64,000 bases of DNA, taken from contig CM045745.1 in the NCBI GenBank assembly GCA_024760905.1, forward strand, positions 10,725,282-10,789,281. Direction: 5' to 3'. This DNA comes from Plotosus lineatus (taxonomy: Eukaryota > Chordata > Actinopteri > Siluriformes > Plotosidae). The notes below the pieces were generated by a model. That model was not told the origin of the DNA and ran no database searches. It was given only the letters and a program-made list of their open reading frames with translations. The position numbers were made by a program, and so were the translations under genes. Shown here piece by piece: positions 43,284 to 53,651 of this stretch. Position 1 is the stretch's first letter. Each line of letters begins with the position of its first letter.

Positions 43284-44700
43284 CGGGTTCGGGGATTACT
43301 CTCTGCAACATCGCGTGGTCATCAGGGGCTGTACCTCTGGATTGGCAAACTGGGGTGGTGGTCCCAATTTTTAAGAAGGGGGACCGGAGGGTGTGTTCCA
43401 ATTATCGGGGAATTACACTCCTCAGCCTACCTGGGAAAGTCTATGCAGGGGTACTAGAGAGGAGGATCCGACCGATAGTCGAACCTCGGATTCAGGAGGA
43501 ACAATGTGGTTTTCGTCCTGGCCGCAGCACTCTTGACCAACTCTATACGCTCCACAGGATTCTGGAGGGGGCATGGGAGTTTGCCCAATCTATCCACATG
43601 TGCTTTGTGGATTTGGAGAAGGCTTTCGACCATGTCCCTCGAACGATCTTGTGGGGCGTGCTCCGAGAGTACGGCGTTCCGGATCCATTGCTACGAGCTA
43701 TTTGGTCGCTGTATCACCGGAGCCAGAGTTTGGTCCGTATTGGTAACAGCAGGTCGGATTCGTTTCCAGTGGGAGTTGGAGTCCGCCAAGGCTGTCCTTT
43801 GTCACCGATTCTGTTCATAATTTTTATGGACAGAATTTCTAGGCGCAGTCGAGGCGATGAGAGGTTCTGGTTTGGTGGCCATCGGATATTGTCTCTGCTT
43901 TTTGCGGATGATGTTGTCCTTTTGGCTTCATCAAGTCGGGCCCTCCAGCTCTCATTGGAGCGATTCACAGCTGAGTGCGAAGCAGCCGGGATGAAGATCA
44001 GTACCTCCAAGTCCTAGGCCATGGTTCTCAGTCGGACAATGGTGGAATGCACCCTCCGGGTCGGGAATGAGGTCCTGCCCCAAGTGGAGAAGTTAAGTAT
44101 CTTGAAGTCTTGTTTATGAGTGAGGGAAGGATGGAGCGAGAGATCGACAGATGGATCGCTGCAGCCTCTGCTGTTAAGCGGTGCCTCTACCGGTCCGTCG
44201 TGGTGAAGAAGGAGCTGAGCCGCAAGGCAAAGCTCTCAATTTACCAGTCGATCTACGTTTCAACCCTCACCTATGGTCACGAGCTTTGGGTAATGACCGA
44301 AAGAACAAGATCACGGATACAAGCGGCTGAAATGAGCTTCCTTCGCCGGGTGGCGGGGTTCTCCCTTAGAGATAAGGTGAGAAGCTCCGCCATCCGGGGA
44401 GAGCTCGGAGTAGATCCGCTGCTCCTCCGCATTGAGAGGGGCCAGTTGAGGTGGCTCGGGCATCTGGTCAGAATGACCCCCGGACGCCTCCCTGGTGTGG
44501 TGTTTCGGGCATGTCCAACCGGGAAGAGACCCTGGGGTCGACCTAGAACACGCTGGAGGGACTATGTCTCTCGGCTTGTCTGGGACCGCCTCGGTGTCCC
44601 CCCGGGAGAGTTGGAGGAAGTGGCTCGGGAGAGGAACATCTGGACCTCTTTCCTTAGGTTGCTGCCCCCACGACCTGACCCTGGACGAAGCGGAAGATGA
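43284..44700 (+). pseudogene. Rex3 reverse transcriptase, nearly intact from RT fingers to C-terminus
   Basis: RT motifs in order: TGVVVPIFKKGDRRVCSNYR, EEQCGFRPGRSTLDQLYTLH, CFVDLEKAFDHVPRTILWGV (motif A aspartate), VGVGVRQGCPLSPILFIIFM and the intact catalytic LLFADDVVLLASSS (about 43900). A stop falls after KISTSKS at 44015, then a frameshift near 44095. 44110-44700 carries the C-terminus (KKELSRKAKLSIYQSIYVST, ERGQLRWLGHLVRMTPGRLP, ACPTGKRPWGRPRTRWRDYV). Rex3 is RTE-related and would copy its RNA at a nicked target. Two lesions plus the missing 5' half mean it is inactive. It is the best Rex3 in the window. Confidence 0.93.
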
Positions 44701-46484
44701 TGATGATGATGATGATGATGATGACTTCAACAGGTTTGATTCTCCGCCACCCCCTCTGCCCCCCTCCCTGTTCCCCCCCTCTTCACACGTCTCCAGACCA
44801 GCGGACTCCTCCCCCTCCCCAGGCCAACTTCACCTGACTGCAGCAGCCCCACAGACACATCCCCCTCCCTCTGCAGCCCACCCCAGTCCCCCCTCTCCCT
44901 CATGTCGGACCAGGTGAGGAGACAGTTGAGGCGACTGAATCAGAGGAAATCTGCAGGACTAGATGGCATCAGTCCCAGGCTGCTGAGGACCTGTGCGGAC
45001 CAGCTCTGTGAGGTCTTATGCCAACTCTACAACCTGAGCCTCAGCCTGGAGAAGGTTCCTGTCCTGTGGAAGACTTCCTGTGTGGTCCCAGTTCCTAAAA
45101 CAGCTCAAGCCAAGGAACTGGCCCACTACAGACCTGTGACCCTGACCTCCCACTTCGTGAAGACCACGGAGAGGCTCCTACTCGACCACCTCCACTCTGT
45201 GGTGAGCCCCACCTTAGACCCACTGCAGTTCGCCTACAGGCCCAACATCGGGGTAGAAGATGCCGTCATCTACCTTCTGCAGCGGACGCTCACCCACCTG
45301 GAGATCGCCGGCAGCACTGTGAGGGTCATGTTCTTTGACTTCTCCAGCACCTTCAACATCATCAGGCCGGCGCTTCTACTGGGGAAGAAGGAGGACGTGG
45401 GAGTGGACGGACATCTTGCTGCCTGGATCATCAACTACCTCACAGACCTTCCACAGTATGTGCGGCTGCACGGCTGTGAATCAAAGGTGGTAGTCTGCAA
45501 CACAGGGGCACCCTAGGGCACCGTCCTTTCACCTTTCCTCTTCACCATCTACACCTCAGACTTCATCTATAACATAGACAGCTGCCACCTCCAGAAGTTT
45601 TCTGACAACTCCGCCATCGTGGGCCGTGTGTCAGAGGGGAACGAGCTGGAGTACCGGTCACCTCAACAATAAACTGGACTGGTCCCACAACACTAACACC
45701 CTGTACAAGAAGGGCCAGAGTCGCCTCCATCTTTTGAGGAGACTTAAGTCCTTCGGAATATACAGACCTCTGCTCAGGACATTTTATGACTGTGTGGTAG
45801 CCTCTGCAATCCTCTACGCTGCTGTCTGCTGGGCCCCGGACAGTACAGAGCAGGACAGAAAGAAACTGAACAAGCTGATCAGGAGGGCCAGCGCTGTCCT
45901 GGGCTGCCCACTGGACTCTGTGGAGGAGGTGGGTGAGAGGAGGATGGTAGCCAAGCTCACACCCATCATGGACAACAGCTCTGACCCACTGCACCAGACT
46001 GTAGAGAAGCTGAGCAGCTCCTTCAGTGGACGACTGAGACATCCTCAGTGCAGGAAGGAGCGCTACTGCAGGTCTTTCATCCCCAACGCTGTCAGACTGT
46101 ACAACGCCACTTTGTAACTGTCTGTGAAGTAACCGGTTCTGTGCAATAAAAAACCCGTGCACTTTAATCAACCACATCTACCCCCTTGTGACTGTGAACC
46201 ATATCAATCCATCTACTCCGCCCTCAGGATACATGTATACTGTATTTGTATATTGGCCAGTCTACAAAGTTTTTTATTGCATATTATTTTTATATTATTT
46301 ATTGATATATATATTTTGTCTGTTTTGGGTTTTTTTTTTGTTATTTTTATATTTTATTGTTCTGTTCTAATTATGACTCATGATGTTACACCTTTCTGAG
46401 CTATTTTGCACCCCCCACTGACGGTACTTCAAGAGCCTGTAACAGTAAATTTCTCCATTGAAATATTAATAAAGCTGTATCTTA

Positions 46485-46722
46485 TAACTGGGTTATCAAA
46501 GGCCGGCCATGTCTCTCACTGTCTATGGTGTGAGGTTCATGTAAAAGAACCATTGCTGACTTTCGACAAGAGTAGCTGCAAAGCCATCAGTGTGTTTCTG
46601 CCCTGCAATGGCCTGTTTAGCTTTCCAGGGTGTACTCTGCCCTCGCCCGGAGTCGACTGGGATGGGCGCCAGCCTCCCCACTACCCTAAATAGGATTAAG
46701 CGGTTACAGAAAATGAAATGAA
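46485..46722 (+). mobile_element. SINE-B remainder after Rex1
   Basis: Resumes AACTGGGTTATCAAAGGCCG and runs to GCGGTTACAGAAAATGAAATG, completing the SINE begun at 42127. Confidence 0.88.
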
Positions 46723-48012
46723 CAACTGGACGCCGTGTTGGCGCAACTTGCTCCAGGTTTCGAGTTGGTACAATTGCTGCAGAACACCTTGTTCCAGACA
46801 TAACTTGCCACCCACCTGTACAACTGAAGGAGGGTTTATGTGTGCACAGTACCATCCATTAGGGACATTAGGTTGTTTCATGGGCTTTCACAATCAAGAG
46901 CAACCTTTTCCTTGTGTAGTTCTGCGTTCCACTGCCAATGTAAAAGCAGCTATGGACAATTTTGCCACTGTTGGTAGAAATTAAGTATTTTTTCAATTTT
47001 TACTATTAATGTCACATTGTAAACAAAGCCTTTTTAAAAGGAAAAACACAACTGTAGGGAATTTTTCTCATCTCAATCATTTATTGATTAGCTGAAGAAA
47101 AATAAGGTCAATGGAAAATAAGGTGTTGGCTGGTAAATATGGCTTTCCAGTTGGAGACACTTTCTAGTGATACTTTGAGGTGGCTACTATGTTCTTTAAA
47201 AATGTAAAAGTACATTGTTCAATAAATAATTAATTACAGCAAACTGAAGTCAATTTTTTGTATGACTTTGTGTCACAATTGTTTCTCACCACGTTTGTCC
47301 TGCCTCACTGTGTCGCAACCTGTTACTATGAACCAATCACCTTTTGAGGCATCCGCCTCCACATGCTCTTCCTGCTGATAATCTTCTTATAGCTTCTCAC
47401 ATAATATCCCAGTACCTTGGACAAAATGTCTCTTTCTACTTTAAAAAAATGAAAACAAACAAACAAAAGGTTGATTCAGGTGATGAACAGGCAGTTGAAC
47501 AGTGAATGGACAGAGAAGTGTTTTTATCTGTTAACTCGAAGCCTGTGCATCTGCTGCAAAGCGAGAGTGCAGACTGTATATCGGTAAGTAAAGAATATAA
47601 ATTCAGAAGGAATTTTAGGACACCCCATGCTAACTCTAACACAACTGTCCCACTGGGTTCTGGTGCTCTCCACCAGAAGATTTTGGTGCCCGTCATTCTC
47701 AAACTTGAATGCCATTACAACTCAATTGCCCATCTCTCACTCTGCATATGTGCACCACTGTGTGCATGGTGTATACTACTGACTTCACTTCTCTTACGAA
47801 ACATGTCATTTCTCTCATTAGATGTGAAATGTTGGCGAGTAAAGAATTTAGGAAGAAGTTCTGTCTTCCAGATAAAGTATTATGCCTGTGTGTTGATAAT
47901 GTGAATATCCTGGGACTTCAGTGAGACTTAGCAGACTTAATCGACCTCTTAATGGCAGCACTATCACATCACAATTATACAGACCATCAATAATATACAT
48001 ACCGGTACTTAC
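46723..48012. other. Unassigned sequence
   Basis: Open frames at 46718-46984 and 47506-47904 have no family resemblance or convincing splice signals. Nothing supported. Confidence 0.45.
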
Positions 48013-48108
48013 TTCCGCGACCTCTTCTTTTAATGGAACAGTGCGCCTTGAAAATGGATTTTTAAGAACGTCCAACACAAAGTTAATTTCTCCTCCTTTG
48101 TCAGCCAT
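48013..48108 (-). CDS. Possible orphan first exon (ATG to splice donor)
   Basis: On the minus strand an ATG at 48108 opens 32 codons, MADKGGEINFVLDVLKNPFS then RRTVPLKEEVAE. They are followed immediately by a consensus donor GTAAGT at 48012-48007. An upstream in-frame ATG exists at 48117. The DNA upstream on that strand has CCAAT-type words (48189 as ccaat, 48262 as attgg), as in a promoter. I do not recognise the protein. A start of a domesticated or resident hAT/ZMYM-like transposase is one guess. The exon ends in phase 0, so it cannot splice directly to the phase-1 BANK1-like exon. Confidence 0.3.
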
Positions 48109-48742
48109 TATCTGCATAAAAACTTCAAACTTAAATGTATCATGTGCAGGTCACTACAGACTATTCAACAAGGTTTGCTCTGACCCACCAATCAGAAGAT
48201 GGAAAATGCTGATGTTATTGTCTTACTTCGGTCGTTATTGATACTGTGGGGCAAATCTGCAATCTGATTGGTTAAAGAAACAGCCATATTGCTAATAGGT
48301 AGTTTAAGTGGCATTGGCCGGTACTGCTGATTCTGAAGGCCTTGGGCAGATTAGACTGACATGGCAACACATAGAAGCTGAAATCTGATTGGACAAAAAA
48401 AAAAAAATCTAACATACCCACACTGGATGCAGTGTAGCCAAGACACACAAGACTGCTGAGATTAAATTAATACAATTTAATGAAACATTTTAGGTTGTAA
48501 GTGTTGGTCTGTGATTCTGATATTGAAGAGAAGGCTTTGCAGGCCCTGATAGCCCATTGCTCTTCAGTCGTATATTTTTATAGTTCTACCATATTACACT
48601 CCTGCTGTTTTTGTTGGGTGAAGTGGATGCTGTCTGTTAGTTATAAATTCTAAATGTGTGTGATACGGCTCAGGTGGATTGATTACTCGCTGTGATATAT
48701 ATTGCCATTTGAATGTAGCAATCTGGTGGCAAAATATGGCCT
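48109..48742. other. Unassigned sequence upstream of the candidate exon
   Basis: Contains CCAAT-like words near 48189 and 48262. Otherwise nothing recognised. Confidence 0.4.
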
Positions 48743-48768
48743 GAAAAACCCACAATCATGTTAAAAGC

Positions 48769-49106
48769 TGGCAGTGGTGGTCTGGTGGTAAAAGGTGCTG
48801 GATTGCGGCTCCTAAGGTTGAGGGTTCAAGCACCGCTCTCAAAAGGTTGTCACTGTCCCCCCTAGTGCAGCTAACTGGGTTACCAAAGGCTGGCAATGTC
48901 TCTCACTGTCTATGCGGCGAGGCATATAAAAGAACTATTGCTGACTTTTGTTAAGAGTAGCTGCATAGCCATCAGTGTATTTTTCTGCCCTGCGATGGCC
49001 TGGCAAGCTGTCCAGGGTGTATCTGCCCTCACCCAGAGCTGGCTGAGATGGGTGTCAGCATCCTTGTCACCTTAATTAGGATTAAGCAATTTCAGAAAAT
49101 GAATGA
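48769..49106 (+). mobile_element. SINE-B with 11-bp target duplication
   Basis: Full SINE-B flanked by perfect atgttaaaagc repeats (48758-48768, 49107-49117). The tail ends ATTTCAGAAAATGAATGA. Confidence 0.9.
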
Positions 49107-49347
49107 ATGTTAAAAGCACAACAACATTGAAGTGCATACAGTGGTACCTCGATACTCGACCATAATTCGTTCCAGACAGCTGGTCGAATTCCAATTTGGT
49201 CGAATTCCGAATCCTCTTTTCCCATTACTTAATAATGTAAATGGTCTTAATCCATTCCATCGTCTTTTGAACAGAAGTTAACGGTACCATAACTCATGCT
49301 ATAGGTCCTCAAATTAAGTGAAAAAAATTATTGAATACAGTACACTA

Positions 49348-49892
49348 TGTTATGATCTGTGTTGTGAGAGACTCTGGTTTTGGTGGCTCTAACTCTCTCA
49401 CTTTCTATGTATGCAGGAGAGGGGTGTGGCTGTCACAAGCAGGTGGAGTGCTAAGCACACACACACACACCTGATTTCACATAGCAATCACCGGGTAACA
49501 GTGACTACGATTTCCCCATGCTCTAGTGCTTCCCTGTCAACAATAAAGCTCCTCCGTTTCCTTCACACCGTGTCTCCTGCATTTTTGGATCCGGCTGAAT
49601 GTTCTTGGTGCCACAGAAGGGCTAGAAGATTCTGTGATGCCAGGAACATTCAGCCATACCCAAAAATGCAGGAGACAGAGTGTGATGGAGGTGCTTTATT
49701 TTTCACAGGGAAGGCACTAGAGCACTGGGAAATCGTAGTCACTGTAAGAGAAGCCTGGTGATTGTTAAGTGGAATCAGGTGTGTGTGCTTAGCACTCCAC
49801 CTGTGTGTGACAGCCACGCCCCTCTTCAGCGCTGCACGCAGAAAGAGACAGAGTTAGAGCTGCCAAAACCAGAGTCTCTCACAACACAGACA
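49348..49892. mobile_element. Inverted LTR-LTR palindrome with 5-bp target duplication
   Basis: A plus-strand LTR (49348-49615) and a minus-strand LTR (49633-49892) of the same family lie tail to tail (U5 ends facing), separated by 17 bp. Both outer ends are U3 ends (TGTTATGATCTG; complement TGTCTGTGTTG). The unit is flanked by perfect cacta repeats (49343-49347, 49893-49897). Read from the minus LTR, the 17-bp spacer begins GAATCTTCTAGCC, the primer-binding-like sequence of this Gypsy group. Each LTR has an aataaa signal. The arms differ at an estimated 10-15% of positions by eye. Confidence 0.85.
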
Positions 49893-50106
49893 CACTAAAA
49901 TAAAAACCACAGTACAGTTAAAGCATAACAGCAATAAAGATAAGAATTTTTACCTTTATGGTGGTGAGCAGTTGGCATACGTAATTGTTGGAGAGGGAGA
50001 GAGGAATCGGATCCCCGTCCATTACAGAGAGGGTGAGAGGAAGCGGATCCCCTTCCATAACAGCTTCAGGTGAATCAGCCAAAGGTGTTTTTTTTCCTCT
50101 TGCTAC

Positions 50107-50397
50107 TCACTTTGGCGTGGATGACTCTTCTTCAGGATGTCCCTTTCTTTTCTTGAAGAACATTTCTAACGTGGCTTGTTTCTGCCTTCTTTTCAAAACC
50201 TTACAGAAGTGGCTCATGTCCTCATCGTTAAAGGTGTTCACAGCAATACATAGTATCAACAACTTTCGGACTTCCAGAAAGCGTGTATTTCCCGTCCCTC
50301 TCGGTCTCGCTTTTTCTCGTGCTTTTTTAGCGTTTGACTTCCGGATTTTGGTCAACTTCCAGGTCAAAAAAACCTGGATATTTTGGTCGAATTCCAA
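50107..50397 (-). pseudogene. Tigger-like transposase C-terminal remnant
   Basis: The minus strand reads FNDEDMSHFCKVLKRRQKQA then TLEMFFKKRKGHPEEESSTP. An RQKQATLEMFFKK motif near the C-terminus is typical of Tigger/jerky proteins. The part right of about 50260 derives from the terminal-repeat region and linker. The core domain is missing. Confidence 0.55.
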
Positions 50398-50441
50398 TTT
50401 GTTTGACCTCTAAAGCGTTCCAGTACCGAGGTACCACTGTA

Positions 50442-50995
50442 TATTGTATTTTTCTGTTGTGCTTTTAAAATGATTACTCATTTTTAAATCCATATTTCTT
50501 TGGTCCCTCCCATTTGGAACTGTTTTCATGACCTGTTCCCTATTTCACCGTAATTGAGTAGCCCTGTTCTATACATTATGTAAGAGGAGGTGTTCCAGAT
50601 CATTGACAAGGTACAAAAAAAAACCTCTTTCTGACCTGATCAGAGACTTCTGAATGACGTACCGATATGTGGAATATTATGCAATGGCCTCAAAGTAAAA
50701 ACCATCTCTGTACAGAAGCTCCTGCTTTTCTTACTGTTGTTGTTTTCTTATCATTGTGTTTCCTTGACGTGCAAAACTGATCAACAAACTCATCATAAAA
50801 AGCACAGCAGCTGAGGGACCTTATCAAAGTGCTTCCTGACACTTGCAGAAGTGTTAGGATAAAAATAAAGCACACCGTGTCTATTGTCACAGTCTGGCAT
50901 CAAGCCATTCTCTTGTGGTCACTGAAAGTATCACTGTATCTCCTTGGTTGACGCACTGTTCTATTGCTCTCATGCTTGCTACACCTAATATAGAA

Positions 50996-51061
<66 letters not shown>

Positions 51062-51165
51062 GCGAGCATGTGTGTGTTCTTTGGCACCTTAAAAGATATT
51101 ACAGTGCCCTGGATTTGATTTTCATATCATCTTTACATACTTCAGAACATCTCGAGAATGTTAAG
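50442..51165. repeat. Unassigned sequence with a 60-bp (GT)n tract
   Basis: (GT)n at 51000-51060. No gene found. Confidence 0.6.
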
Positions 51166-51166
51166 A

Positions 51167-51206
<40 letters not shown>

Positions 51207-51592
51207 GGATAATACAATAGAATAATGCCCTGGAAAGATACAAACCGGGGCAGTGGTGGCCTGGTGGTATAGGGCGCTGCATCACTGATCCCAAGGTTGG
51301 GGGTTCAAGCCGCACACTGAACAGGTTGTCACTGACACCCCCCACCCCCGTGCAGCTAACTGGGTTATCAAAGGCCTGTCATGTCTCTCACTGTCTATGG
51401 TGTAAGGTTCATGTAAAAGAACCATTGCTGACTTTCGTCAAGAGTAGGCTGCAAAGCTGTAAGTGTGTTTCTGCCCTGCATTGGCCAGGCGAGTTGTCCA
51501 GGCTGTACTTTGCCCTCACCTGAGTGGGCTGAGATGGGCGCCAGCCTCCCCGTGACCCAAATTAAAATTAAGCATTTCAGAAAATGAATGAA
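51166..51592 (+). mobile_element. (ATA)n and full SINE-B
   Basis: (AATA)n/(ATA)n at 51166-51207. SINE-B at 51246-51592, with the GGGGCAGTGGTGGCCTGGTG head and a GCATTTCAGAAAATGAATGA tail. Confidence 0.88.
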
Positions 51593-51647
51593 GGCAGCAC
51601 TGTATATTTTATGTCTAAGCATGAAGTCAATTATCTATGTTAAATTA

Positions 51648-51835
51648 TTTTCACAGGTGGTGCAATACATCTGCCTCACAGCAAGAAGGTGTGGCCTGGC
51701 TCGGGAGTTTCTGTTTGGAGTTTACATGTTCTCCTCATGCGCCCTGCCCTCGACCAGAGTTGGCTGACATGGGCGCTAGCCTCCTCGCAACCATATTTTT
51801 GATGAAGCAGCTGAGAAAAATGAATGAATGTATGA
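51648..51835 (+). mobile_element. SINE-A, shortened
   Basis: GTGGTGCAATACATCTGCCTCACAG head fragment, TTTGGAGTTTACATGTTCTCC body and an L2-like tail. Confidence 0.75.
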
Positions 51836-52562
51836 TTAACTGTGGTCGCTGAACGAATAAAACATGGGACATAACGGGGGGGAGGAGCTTCTATTTGAAA
51901 AGAATCAAAGTTGATTACTTTCCGAGAAAGTCTTTCCCTCCTCTTAAATTTATAAAAAAAGAAATCTCTCTAAGCAGTCGTTCCCACACTATTACTATTA
52001 CCGTTGCTATGCTAGAAAAATAAATAAGCACTACATGTCCAATAAGAAATGGGAATTCAACAACTCTCGGGTAAAATATGTATTTATGTAATGGCTTTTT
52101 TGTGCATAGAGAAGAATGAAGGAATAATTATGGGTTTTGATATCTCATACAACCAGAAAGCAGTTTTAAAATAGTTTTGGTTACCACAATTATTTTGCAT
52201 TTAAATTCCCTTGAATGTTATAACCCAGTTTCATAATTGCCTTAAAGGATACTGCCCCGCACGCACAAGCAAATCTTTATTTCATTTTATTTTGCCTCTT
52301 CAGCATGCCAGCAATTTGCATTTTCATCAGTTGTTAGAGTCGTCCTTTTCAACTGCACACTGCAATTTTCTCCACTTTGCTATCTCTACGCTTGCCAAGT
52401 TGTACTCTATAGGGAGAAGAACAGCGCATGGTTTAAACCCCTGCACGCAAGATGTCCACCATTTACTGCAAATCTGCTGAGTAATAAAGGCACATTGTTC
52501 TCAAAATAAGTCTCCTCCTCTCATTGGGAGTACTTATCCAAGACGATGCAGAATTTTTTTGT
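51836..52562. other. Unassigned sequence
   Basis: No gene or repeat recognised. Confidence 0.5.
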
Positions 52563-52711
52563 ATACTCACTCATTTGCCGAAACTCTGAATCCTATTGTA
52601 GGGTTTCAGCCGACACTGTGCGAAGGTGAGCTTACCCTGAACAGCTCACCAGACCTTCACAGGGAGTAATTTTGAGTAGTTCAAGATAAACTTGGCAGCT
52701 ATATCTATATC

Positions 52712-52760
<49 letters not shown>
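52563..52760 (-). mobile_element. L2-like SINE tail and GT microsatellite
   Basis: Complement of the common tail at 52563-52667, then (GT)n at 52717-52754. Confidence 0.7.
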
Positions 52761-53337
52761 AACATCTTTAATCTAGTTGAGCATCAGCGAGCCAGCAGCA
52801 GAGCAATTTATCTTGCATCACATTTAATATTTCTCTTATTCACAATTTGCCCAAAAAATCTATTTTTGTGGGAGAGTAAAATTGTAATAGTTTGCAACTG
52901 AAGCACATGTATTTTCTTTCATGGCTTCAACCTTGAAATGCAATTTACTCCCTTGTACTTTTTAAGCTTGCACATGTGATGTATTTATTTTTCCAATTCT
53001 ATGCCTCAGTTCTTTCCTTTATTACCATTTTATTTCTTTCCACTTCCTCATCTTCTGTATCGAACATATTCATAGTATTGATCATGTTGGTCTGTTGTTT
53101 ATTTTTAATCTTTGTTTCCTTCTTTTATTTGTTGTACAAACCACATGAGGTTATACCGCCCTTATATCCAATTCTTGGCCTTTTCATTTGCTTCCCGGGA
53201 GTTCACCTTGTCTCTTTGTACGTGGATTTTTGATGGTCTGTATGCATGGATAAGTGTCAAGGGGAAAAAAAAAAGTAAGTCAAGCTCTATGAAATTGGAT
53301 TTACATAGAGCCATAGACCATCGTCTATCATAGGACT
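52761..53337. other. Unassigned sequence
   Basis: AT-rich. The hydrophobic open frame near 52976-53233 has no supporting signal. Confidence 0.45.
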
Positions 53338-53585
53338 AATTCTGACATGAACAAACTTTCACATTAGCATTCACACATATGAGCAATTTCGAATAGTTGG
53401 TGCATCTAATCTGTATGCCTTTGGGCTTACAGGAACAAAAGCACCCTCAGAAAATCCACACAGACACAAGGAATGCAAAACTACACAGAGAAAGAGACCA
53501 GTTAGCCATGAGGTTTGGACCCATAACCTTCTTGCTGTCAGGTAACAGTTTTAAGCACTGTGTCACTATACCACTACTCCATTCA
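53338..53585 (-). mobile_element. SINE-A, minus strand, diverged
   Basis: Complement of SINE-A body and head, ending cactgtgtcactataccactac. Confidence 0.7.
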
Positions 53586-53651
53586 TATTTATTGTTGAAC
53601 ATTATCAAAGGAGGTTGCAAGCTATTTAATAATAGCCAGCTAATGTAAATA

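Larger units (their letters stand above)
42976..44723 (+). mobile_element. Rex3 LINE with 5' inversion and 13-bp target duplication
   Basis: Perfect direct repeats acttcaacaggtt flank it (42963-42975, 44724-44736), and Rex1 reads through once one copy is removed. The 3' tail is (TGA)n at 44697-44723. The first ~305 bp (42976-43283) are inverted relative to the rest. Sequences close to the common Rex3 PCR primer sites are present (TTGGCAAACTGGGGTGGTGG near 43344; GCTGTCCTTTGTCACCGATT near 43790). Confidence 0.95.
42260..46117 (+). pseudogene. Rex1 endonuclease/RT ORF, broken
   Basis: Before Rex3: endonuclease end (IILISRDFNHASL, MLDLLYANVKDVYNS; the second word in a different frame) and linker (SVRVWTEETNERLRDCFQTT, MNFCVDSTVPTRSIRCFSNN, RDVWRGLKTMPGFGQS), with one stop near 42706. 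After Rex3: MSDQVRRQLRRLNQRKSAGL from 44902, CVVPVPKTAQAKELAHYRPV, FDFSSTFNIIRPAL (motif A) and VCNTGAP followed by a stop. At 45598 the catalytic box reads FSDNSAIVG, where the family normally has FSDD, so one metal-binding aspartate is lost. A deletion near 45655 joins this to HLNNKLDWSHNTNTLYKKGQ (45680). The C-terminus is well kept (VASAILYAAVCWAPDSTEQD, RRASAVLGCPLDSVEEVGER). It is non-functional. Confidence 0.92.
42225..46480 (+). mobile_element. Rex1 (CR1-type) LINE inserted in SINE-B and interrupted by Rex3
   Basis: 5'-truncated Rex1 covering the end of the endonuclease, linker, RT and 3' UTR (ends near AATAAAGCTGTATCTTAT). The RT contains a sequence close to a standard Rex1 PCR primer site (TTCTCCAGCACCTTCAACAT at about 45340). 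A Rex3 lies at 42976-44723. Confidence 0.92.
49139..50439. mobile_element. Tigger-type element with an LTR palindrome inside
   Basis: Ends CAGTGGTACCTCGATACTCG and CCGAGGTACCACTG with TA on both sides (49137-49138, 50440-50441). The subterminal word GGTCGAATTCCAATTTG is repeated inverted at the two ends. It belongs to a different subfamily from the MITEs at 11557 and 21231. The inserted LTR pair is at 49348-49892. Confidence 0.88.

Noticed and set aside
47506..47904. 132-residue plus-strand open frame as a gene
   Set aside because: No family resemblance, no convincing splice or promoter context, and composition like the surrounding non-coding DNA.
48013..48108. First exon of the BANK1-like gene
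   Set aside because: It ends in phase 0 while the BANK1-like exon begins in phase 1, so the two cannot splice directly.
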